Translations under genes and position numbers: made by a program | The notes under the pieces: generated by a model | Databases searched by the model: none | The model's input: only the letters and a program-made list of their open reading frames with translations | What the model was told of the DNA's origin: nothing | Assembly (NCBI GenBank): GCA_014378085.1 | Contig: JACMOJ010000193.1 | Span: forward strand, 1 to 27,838 | From: Burkholderiales bacterium | Lineage (GTDB): Bacteria; Pseudomonadota; Gammaproteobacteria; Burkholderiales; Usitatibacteraceae | Length of the DNA stretch: 27,838 nt | Direction of reading: 5' to 3' | Part shown: positions 22,470-27,838 of the stretch, piece after piece | Layout: every line of letters begins with the position of its first letter | Position numbering within the stretch: the stretch's first letter is position 1

Positions 22470-25400
22470 TCACCTCGTTGGCGCGCCCTCATAGCGTCGA
22501 CCGGGAAGCAGGCGCTCGCGTTTCATGACGACACTATGCGCTGCCACATAGGTATCCTCACCGATATCGGCACCGTAAAGGAGCACGGCATTGCTGCCCA
22601 CGGTCGCCCGACGGCGAACATAAACATGATCGATCTTGAGCACCCGGTCTTCAAATGTGTGCGCTTGATATGCCGCACTGACAGTAGCGTCGTCGTCGAT
22701 ATGGATCATGTCGGGGTCGACCACCTGCGAAAAGCCGGGCCCGAGCATGACGCGTGACCCAAGATGCATGCCCATCGCCCGCAGATACCAATTGAGTAGC
22801 AGCGATCCTTCAAGTCTAGAGAGCGCGGGCGCAGCATATTGGCCCCAAGCAACATACAAAAAATCCCAACGACTCGGCCAGCACGACCAAAGCGCGTGCT
22901 GGCCTGGGCTGACGCGGCCAAGCAACAACCATTTCAGCGCGATGATAAACAGACAAAGAACACTTGCTGCGGCAAAACTTACGGCAGGAACAATGACCAA
23001 ATAAAACAACAATCCGGTTAACTCAATGGAATGCAGTGCTCCGCTCCAAGCGACAAACACCGACAGCGGGGTAAGCGGCAGCGCAAAACGCAACAGCTCC
23101 CAAAAAAACCGGTTGGCATAACGGATCAACGATGGTTCGTGGGTAAGCTGGCGATCCACGGTGACGACTTCACGACGCGGCAATTCAAATGGCGGTTGCC
23201 CAAACCAAGATGAGCCACGCCGAATTTGTGTATCGTCAGCGACCGTACAAACGCCCAATAAAATGTCATCCGGAAGATGCTGCCCCGCCGGAATCACCGC
23301 ATGATTGCCAAGAAACGTGTTCGCACCAATGCGCGTGCTGGCGAGCGTGACTACACCGCGATGAATGGCCGGGCCTCCAAGATAGATGCCATCCGCAAAA
23401 AATGATTGCGCGCCAATCTCGACATGCTCCGGAATCACATCAATGATCGTGCTGATCTCGCAACCGGCACCGACCTTCATACCAGCACCACGCAGCCAGT
23501 AGGGCCAGAACACGGTGCCACTCAGCCAGCGCCCGGCACTTTCGACCAGATCGGTTTTCAACCAAACCCGAATGTAGGCGGGGCTCCAACGATTGATTGC
23601 GCCGGTAGGAATGCGGCCTAACAAGCGCATTACCCCCATCTCAAAAATTAACGTCAGCGGCACACTGACTACGACAACCGTAAGCCCCACAAAAACTGGA
23701 CCCCAGGCAACGGACGGCGCGTATAACCAACCCCAAACTTCGGTCGCGCTAACCTCCTGACTTAAACAGACCGCGATGGTGAGCAATTCCAACGGTAACA
23801 AGAGCGCCAGTGCCAGCGCCGTACGCGCACCGCTCACCATCACGGCGTGCGCCGCTGGCGACACCCCATGTGCCCGCGGTGGCTGCGGTGGCAACGCGGG
23901 GGCGGCCGGCGACTTGCCAACAGGGCGCGCAGGAATACCGTCCCAGCATTCAAAACGCGGTACTCGTGCCCCATTCGCCACTGAGGAAAGCGCGGTGATA
24001 AATGCGCCCTCTTCGAGAACCGCGTGGCCTCCTACTGAAGCGCGAATGCCAATTGTGGAGCCCGCACGCAATGTGACAGGCGCGATCACAATATCGCCGT
24101 CGACTAATTCGACAAGTTGTAGCGCTGCGCTACGGTTAAGTGTGACGTCGTCACCGATGTCCAGCAAATCCCAACCACCTCGGCGTAAATCCACGCCACG
24201 GTGGATGTGCACGCGCTGGCCAATTCGCGCACCAAGCGCGCGCAAAGCGGTGTGCTGAAAGGTTGTTCCTTCGAGTGACCGCCATGGAACTATCCGCACC
24301 GTCTGTTGGACAATCCAGTGTCGTAAATAATAGCCGCCCCAGATCGGTGCCCGCTGCGGGCGATATTGGCCAATGAGCACGCGTTTGGTAAGAACAGCGA
24401 ACCCCAGCGACAGCGGTGTGTAAAGCAGAAACCCTGCAGCAGCGAGAATTGGTGCGAGCAAAAGTGCGGATACCATCCCGACGCGACTCGTTAGCCGTGG
24501 CAGCAACTCAAAGGTCGTCAGATATGAAACCGCCGACACAATCACAAACATCGCGAGCAGCCAGACGGCTTGCGCAACCGTTACCAAAAAAGGCCAGCCT
24601 TGCTGCCGCTTCGCGCCAGCACTTTGATCGACTCGGTCAATGTCGGGCGTTGTGGGTTTTCTTTTTGCAAGTTCGGCAATGGATCTCGCTTCGTAGATGT
24701 CACGGACCGTCACCCACGCGGTGGTTTCATCTGCGCGGAGTTGGGTGATCAGGAGCGCGGCACTGAGCGAATCACCGCCTAGATCACGAAAGAAATCGTC
24801 TTCTACAGAAACGACATCCGTCAAATGAAGTGTGTCGCGGTCTGCGCGTTCAATCAATGCTTCGATCGCATCGCGTGGCGCGACGCGTTGTACGCGTACT
24901 CGAGACCCGGCTGCGTCAAGCCGAGGTAACGCGGCCCGATTGAGCTTGCCGCCGACAGTTGTGGGCAATGCCGTCAGAACACCGAACCGGGATGGCACCA
25001 TGTGTGCGGGTAGGCGTGCGGCTAATGCGGACTTCAAATCATCGAGGGCAGGCGGATGCGCGGCGTCCTCTGGGACAACAAATGCGACGAGCGTCTGGAC
25101 GCTGCCATCGGCCTGCACATGACACGCGGCGACGCGCACGCCGGCGCATTCGGCGAGCAACGCCTCTATCCCCGCAAGCTCAATGCGGTGACCACGCAAT
25201 TTCACCTGTGAATCGATGCGACCGTCGTAGAAGAAGCAGCCAGCCAGATCTTGGTGTACCAAATCACCAGTTCGATAGAGCCGTCCTAAATTTGGATGAT
25301 CGATAAATTTCTCCGCCGTCAACGCGGCATCTTTCCAGTAGCCACGCGCCAGCCCAATGCCACCCAGACAAAGCTCACCCTGCTGGCCCGCTGCGACTTG

Positions 25401-26492
25401 CGAGAGTGATTCGTCGAGCACCCAAGCAAAAAGCCCCGGTACCGGCCGCCCGATGCTGATTGATTCCCCGGGAACAATATCGCCTCGAACACTGGTGACC
25501 GAACACTCGGTCGGCCCGTATCCGTTCACCAAACGACGGCCACGCGCCCACCTTTCCGCCACCGCTTGCGGCAGCGCCTCACCACCGACATACAGCAGCT
25601 TCAAGTCTGGGAGCGCGGCTTCTGGATCGTCACATCCGGTCGCGCGTAACAGTGTCGGCGGAGGACAAAACGCCGTGATGCGCTCGCGCCGCAACCAACC
25701 GATTAAGTCCGGGCCGAGGCGAGCGGTATCGTCATCCATCACCACCAGTGTGGCACCCGAGGCGAATGCGAGCCAGATTTCCTCAACGGAAGAGTCGTAG
25801 GCAGCGGAAGAACCCTGTACGACTCGGTCGCCTACCGTCAACAAAAATTCACTGAGATCAGTAGCCACCAGATTCGCAATTGCTCGGTGTTCGATCAGCA
25901 CACCCTTCGGACGACCCGTCGTGCCCGAGGTATAAACGACATAGGCTAACGAGGACGGTGTCAGCCACACGGGTAATCGCAAGATTGGGGCTGACGAGGT
26001 TGATTCACGAAGCAGCTCGCTCACGTTGAGAAGCGGCACCTCACGCGAAAGTGCGCCGGACAAACGTGCTGTGCCGCTAGCATCTGTCAGCAGCGCGACC
26101 GCTTCGGCATCGTCAAGAATTTCATGAATACGCGCGTTGGCAAAGGTCGGATCAATACAACTATATGCAGCACCGGCTCGCAGCACGGCCAGCTGTGCTG
26201 CATATAAAAGCGCCGAATCTCGCGGCAGCAGGATACAAACCACACATTCACGACCTATGTGGGTCTGTAACTTTTCAGCGAGTACCGCAGACTGGCGCCA
26301 CAGTTCGGCATACGTCACTTGGATACGAGCTGGCCGTCCCGCGCCCGGCGGTACATCAACGGCAACCGCCGTCGGCCGACGTGCCACTGCTCGCTCCATA
26401 AATTGATGGAGCAGGACAGTGCGAGTCGCGAGTAAGTTTTCGGATTCAACCGGAGCGGGGACGTTGGCACTCATGTCGTCAGGCGTTGGCAT
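22470..26492 (-). CDS. Pls/PosA family nonribosomal peptide synthetase (poly-amino-acid synthetase type)
   Basis: This 1340-aa protein has the full layout of epsilon-poly-lysine synthetase (Pls, about 1319 aa). The adenylation domain (about 20-530) has YTSGTTGRPKG (187-197), NGYGPTE (323-329), YRTGDLV (406-412), GRIDSQVKLRGHR (424-436) and Lys516 in GGKLNRA. A carrier domain follows with GGDSL (572-576, phosphopantetheine Ser575). Six TM segments come in three pairs (about 635-660 and 675-700; 888-910 and 930-955; 1135-1160 and 1160-1190), separating three hexapeptide/left-handed beta-helix-like regions (about 745-850, 1005-1095, 1240-1340). In Pls these C-terminal domains form the isopeptide bonds. 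No condensation or thioesterase domain is present. Specificity residues are Asp233, Ser234, Glu237, Cys276, Tyr301, Gly303, Gly324, Val332. It overlaps the SET gene by 14 nt. Confidence 0.93.
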   Translation of the reverse strand: MPTPDDMSANVPAPVESENLLATRTVLLHQFMERAVARRPTAVAVDVPPGAGRPARIQVTYAELWRQSAVLAEKLQTHIGRECVVCILLPRDSALLYAAQLAVLRAGAAYSCIDPTFANARIHEILDDAEAVALLTDASGTARLSGALSREVPLLNVSELLRESTSSAPILRLPVWLTPSSLAYVVYTSGTTGRPKGVLIEHRAIANLVATDLSEFLLTVGDRVVQGSSAAYDSSVEEIWLAFASGATLVVMDDDTARLGPDLIGWLRRERITAFCPPPTLLRATGCDDPEAALPDLKLLYVGGEALPQAVAERWARGRRLVNGYGPTECSVTSVRGDIVPGESISIGRPVPGLFAWVLDESLSQVAAGQQGELCLGGIGLARGYWKDAALTAEKFIDHPNLGRLYRTGDLVHQDLAGCFFYDGRIDSQVKLRGHRIELAGIEALLAECAGVRVAACHVQADGSVQTLVAFVVPEDAAHPPALDDLKSALAARLPAHMVPSRFGVLTALPTTVGGKLNRAALPRLDAAGSRVRVQRVAPRDAIEALIERADRDTLHLTDVVSVEDDFFRDLGGDSLSAALLITQLRADETTAWVTVRDIYEARSIAELAKRKPTTPDIDRVDQSAGAKRQQGWPFLVTVAQAVWLLAMFVIVSAVSYLTTFELLPRLTSRVGMVSALLLAPILAAAGFLLYTPLSLGFAVLTKRVLIGQYRPQRAPIWGGYYLRHWIVQQTVRIVPWRSLEGTTFQHTALRALGARIGQRVHIHRGVDLRRGGWDLLDIGDDVTLNRSAALQLVELVDGDIVIAPVTLRAGSTIGIRASVGGHAVLEEGAFITALSSVANGARVPRFECWDGIPARPVGKSPAAPALPPQPPRAHGVSPAAHAVMVSGARTALALALLLPLELLTIAVCLSQEVSATEVWGWLYAPSVAWGPVFVGLTVVVVSVPLTLIFEMGVMRLLGRIPTGAINRWSPAYIRVWLKTDLVESAGRWLSGTVFWPYWLRGAGMKVGAGCEISTIIDVIPEHVEIGAQSFFADGIYLGGPAIHRGVVTLASTRIGANTFLGNHAVIPAGQHLPDDILLGVCTVADDTQIRRGSSWFGQPPFELPRREVVTVDRQLTHEPSLIRYANRFFWELLRFALPLTPLSVFVAWSGALHSIELTGLLFYLVIVPAVSFAAASVLCLFIIALKWLLLGRVSPGQHALWSCWPSRWDFLYVAWGQYAAPALSRLEGSLLLNWYLRAMGMHLGSRVMLGPGFSQVVDPDMIHIDDDATVSAAYQAHTFEDRVLKIDHVYVRRRATVGSNAVLLYGADIGEDTYVAAHSVVMKRERLLPGRRYEGAPTR

Positions 26493-27027
26493 CGCGGTCC
26501 AGCAGGCCGATAAGATACGGAGCCAATAGTGGCCGCAGGCGCATTTGTTGCGCAGCGGTTAGATACTTGAAGCCGCGGACCACCTTAATGCAAGACAGGT
26601 CACCACAGTGGCATTCAAACGGCTCGAACATTGCGTATTCGGTTGTGTTGTAGTCGAACGTGACGTCTTCCCCAGTGGCAATGTCACGTATGGCGATGAC
26701 GTCTTGGTCGCGAATCAGCGTGTTAGGCGCGCAACTGTGATTCAGGAAGCGCCAAAAATAACGATCAAAGATTTCTTCGGCTCCATGCTCGCCCGTCAAG
26801 TCAAGATGCAGGTTTTTGCCGATTTGTAGCGAATAGCGCGTCGGCGTTTCAGTTCGCTCTCCTTCGATGCGGAACAGTTTTGTTCCCCCGCTAATAACTT
26901 GAACAGCGACTAGCCGGTTGGTATTGTTTTCGCTCAGGACACCAACAAAAGCCGAACGACCGCGACGAATCTGTCGACCGATATCGGGGTTTTCGTCAAC
27001 TTGCTCAGCCAAATCAGTGGGTATCAT
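26479..27027 (-). CDS. SET-domain protein (lysine N-methyltransferase fold) with post-SET zinc site
   Basis: This 182-aa protein carries a compact SET domain. The SAM/pseudoknot motif 'FLNHSCAPNT' is at 94-103, followed by 'GEDVTFDYNTTEY' (119-131) with catalytic-type Tyr126. The post-SET cluster Cys139-x-Cys141-x4-Cys146, together with Cys99 of NHSC, would bind one zinc, as in eukaryotic SET enzymes. SET enzymes mono-, di- or trimethylate the epsilon-amine of lysine. The start is the ATG at 27027, with no ribosome binding site and AT-rich sequence before it. The stop TGA (26479-26481) lies inside the NRPS start region, so translation is coupled. A role in modifying the NRPS product or a chromatin-like protein is inference. 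Confidence 0.88.
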   Translation of the reverse strand: MIPTDLAEQVDENPDIGRQIRRGRSAFVGVLSENNTNRLVAVQVISGGTKLFRIEGERTETPTRYSLQIGKNLHLDLTGEHGAEEIFDRYFWRFLNHSCAPNTLIRDQDVIAIRDIATGEDVTFDYNTTEYAMFEPFECHCGDLSCIKVVRGFKYLTAAQQMRLRPLLAPYLIGLLDRDANA

Positions 27028-27093
27028 TTTGAATTGTTAATTGATGATGGCTTAGACGAGTCTGAATCGGCCATGTGCGTTGCCGACGACTCG

Positions 27094-27195
27094 TCACTAG
27101 TAGAAATGGCACAACACGTATGGCAACAACACTGACTGCGTTCATTTTGGCGTGAGCGCTAGTTTTTAGCGAAACCGACGATGGAGAACTATCCG
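27094..27195 (-). pseudogene. Relic of a second MAPEG gene 5' end
   Basis: On the minus strand, ATG at 27143-27145 starts MNAVSVVAIRVV, closely like MNAVDVVAMLAV of the intact MAPEG gene (22335). Positions 27120-27150 match 22310-22340 at 28 of 31 bases, and the likeness extends weakly into both flanks, about 27094-27195. After about 15 codons the frame departs and no MAPEG membrane segments follow. It is therefore a truncated duplicate. It lies directly upstream of the SET gene, in the same orientation as the intact copy. Confidence 0.6.
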
Positions 27196-27252
27196 CAAAA
27201 AGTTTACGATTTCTTCTGCCGACGAAACTGGCAATTTTTATTTGATTACTTT

Positions 27253-27324
27253 TCATTGGAACCGCCACACCTTAAATTCTCCAAAAAAACAACCACCGGC
27301 AACATTTTCTCGTCATTGGAACCG
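27253..27324. repeat. Pair of 12-bp direct repeats TCATTGGAACCG, 60 bp apart
   Basis: Copies are at 27253-27264 and 27313-27324, identical over 12 bases, with start-to-start spacing of exactly 60 bp. Both are preceded by T-rich sequence. They lie between the SET gene and the right-end gene, outside any coding frame. They may be binding sites or traces of a duplicated segment. Only two copies are present, so no CRISPR is implied. Confidence 0.7.
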
Positions 27325-27344
27325 TAGTGCAACTTGCCTGTCTA

Positions 27345-27363
27345 TCAAGCTGAAGTCAAGCTG
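27345..27363. promoter_or_regulatory. Tandem 8-bp direct repeats TCAAGCTG at 11-bp period
   Basis: Copies at 27345-27352 and 27356-27363 are identical and about one helical turn apart, which is a common arrangement for response-regulator or dimeric activator sites. They are 45-63 nt upstream of the start of the right-end gene at 27408. No matching promoter boxes were identified with certainty. Confidence 0.4.
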
Positions 27364-27370
27364 GGGGTTA

Positions 27371-27389
27371 GCAGTCAATCTCTGACTGC
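27371..27389. promoter_or_regulatory. Hairpin in the leader of the right-end gene
   Basis: GCAGTCA (27371-27377) pairs with TGACTGC (27383-27389) around the loop ATCTC. It ends 18 nt before the start codon at 27408, close to the ribosome binding site GAGGA. It could be an operator dyad or a leader-RNA stem. Confidence 0.4.
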
Positions 27390-27407
27390 GCTGATGGTTG
27401 AGGAACA

Positions 27408-27838
27408 ATGAAAAACCTAATCTGGATTGTGTTTGTTGTATTTGCTCTCATTTGGACTGCGCTCGCGTTGGCTGCATCTGGGCTAGCTGGCTGGACATCG
27501 GACGCGATGGCGTCCGGCCGTGTAACGAAGGCATCGCAACAAATCGCCCAGACAACAGAGACAATCACACGCTCTGTGAAAAGTACGCTGACCGATGCGT
27601 CTGGCCAATTGAAAGAACGCATCACCACAACAGTAACGCAACCAGTCGGCGCTGCTGCAGCGACCGTCGCGGCAGCAGCGGCCAACGCCCCTACGCTGCC
27701 ACCTCTGCCACCTTTGCCCCCTTTGCCACCACTGCCGGAGTGGATGAGTCAATTGTTTTCGCCAGAGACGGTGCAATCAATCAAACAGTGGAGTACGCAG
27801 GTTCAGGCAGCAGCCGCGGCTGGCGGGGCCGCCGTGGC
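27408..27838 (+). CDS. Membrane-anchored Ala/Pro-rich protein (partial, runs off the window)
   Basis: ATG 27408, with GAGGA 5-9 nt upstream, opens a frame still open at the window end (143 codons). Residues 1-28 form a transmembrane anchor or signal (LIWIVFVVFALIWTALALAA). A charged helical part follows ('VTKASQQIAQTTETITRSVK', 'SGQLKERITTTVTQP'), then Ala-rich sequence and a proline repeat (P-P-L units, about 95-110). After that come 'EWMSQLFSPETVQSIKQWST' and an Ala-rich end. Not recognised as a family. The design suggests an inner-membrane protein with a flexible periplasmic linker. The C-terminal domain is out of view. Confidence 0.75.
   Translation, partial: MKNLIWIVFVVFALIWTALALAASGLAGWTSDAMASGRVTKASQQIAQTTETITRSVKSTLTDASGQLKERITTTVTQPVGAAAATVAAAAANAPTLPPLPPLPPLPPLPEWMSQLFSPETVQSIKQWSTQVQAAAAAGGAAV

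Larger units (their letters stand above)
27028..27407. other. AT-richer intergenic region between the SET gene and the right-end gene
   Basis: These 380 bases divide two divergent genes and should hold both promoters. They contain a relic of the MAPEG 5' end, the direct repeats TCATTGGAACCG (27253-27264, 27313-27324), TCAAGCTG (27345-27352, 27356-27363) and a hairpin (27371-27389). No convincing coding frame is seen; the minus frame 27014-27268 is partly the MAPEG relic. The region is visibly richer in A/T than the rest of the window, which fits promoters or foreign DNA. Confidence 0.6.

Noticed and set aside
23776..24258. 160-aa and other plus-strand frames opposite the NRPS
   Set aside because: They contain low-information Ser/Arg/Pro-rich sequences, typical shadows of a GC-rich gene.
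27253..27324. CRISPR array from the 12-bp repeats
   Set aside because: Only two short copies occur, with no cas genes and no further spacers.
1..27838. tRNA, rRNA, insertion sequence or prophage genes
   Set aside because: No transposase or integrase motif, cloverleaf, rRNA signature or terminal inverted repeat was recognised by reading both strands; a covariance-model search would be decisive.

Overview
The window looks like the chromosome of a betaproteobacterium, probably Burkholderiales. A Bug/TctC-type tricarboxylate binding protein, TraB/GumN-like, DUF885, DUF924 and CsbD proteins, a bacterial eRF1-like 'translational machinery' protein and a moderately high GC content all fit this. This is a judgement from family content, not from a marker gene. 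No rRNA, tRNA, CRISPR array, insertion sequence or phage module was recognised. Genes are densely packed, in short mixed-strand units, several overlapping by 4-14 nt. Some real starts are GTG or TTG, and several small genes are easy to miss.

Left part (1-7.2 kb): the end of an unidentified gene and a long imperfect hairpin; an OmpW-like porin; a Bug-family solute-binding protein sharing a bidirectional terminator with ompW; a BamE-like lipoprotein; an eRF1-like protein; a class I methyltransferase; a two-domain PPK2 (polyphosphate:AMP phosphotransferase); a GNAT acetyltransferase; and a divergent pair of very small basic proteins, one 42% lysine, with a G-rich repeat and a clear terminator behind it.

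Middle part (7.2-20.2 kb): a membrane-anchored DUF885 hydrolase; CsbD and YegP-like stress proteins; a secreted alpha/beta hydrolase followed by a DUF3820 gene with a GTG start; a conserved hypothetical; a start-less open frame that may be a gene remnant; a two-TM membrane protein; a methyltransferase/J-domain pair overlapping by 4 nt; a 39-aa lipoprotein with a TTG start in front of an orphan peptide-type ABC binding protein; DUF924; a lipoprotein esterase with a GTG start; a TraB/GumN-family protein; and an SGNH hydrolase. Many are secreted or envelope hydrolases without a shared pathway.

Right part (20.4-27.8 kb): a long minus-strand run. In transcription order it is a SET-domain (lysine methyltransferase fold) gene, a 1340-aa Pls/PosA-type nonribosomal peptide synthetase (adenylation - carrier - six TM segments separating three left-handed beta-helix-like domains), a MAPEG membrane protein, an acyl-CoA thioesterase and rlmF. 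SET and NRPS genes overlap by 14 nt. Pls enzymes make isopeptide homopolymers of basic amino acids such as epsilon-poly-lysine. The adenylation pocket here has a Glu at the third specificity position, which fits a cationic substrate. A SET enzyme translationally coupled to a polylysine-synthetase-like enzyme is the strongest candidate for an undescribed system: possibly a methylated poly-amino-acid. The cassette is bracketed by a 31-bp imperfect direct repeat, the 5' end of the MAPEG gene and a decayed copy of it, which hints at insertion or duplication. The window ends inside a membrane-anchored, Ala/Pro-rich protein whose upstream region carries short direct repeats.
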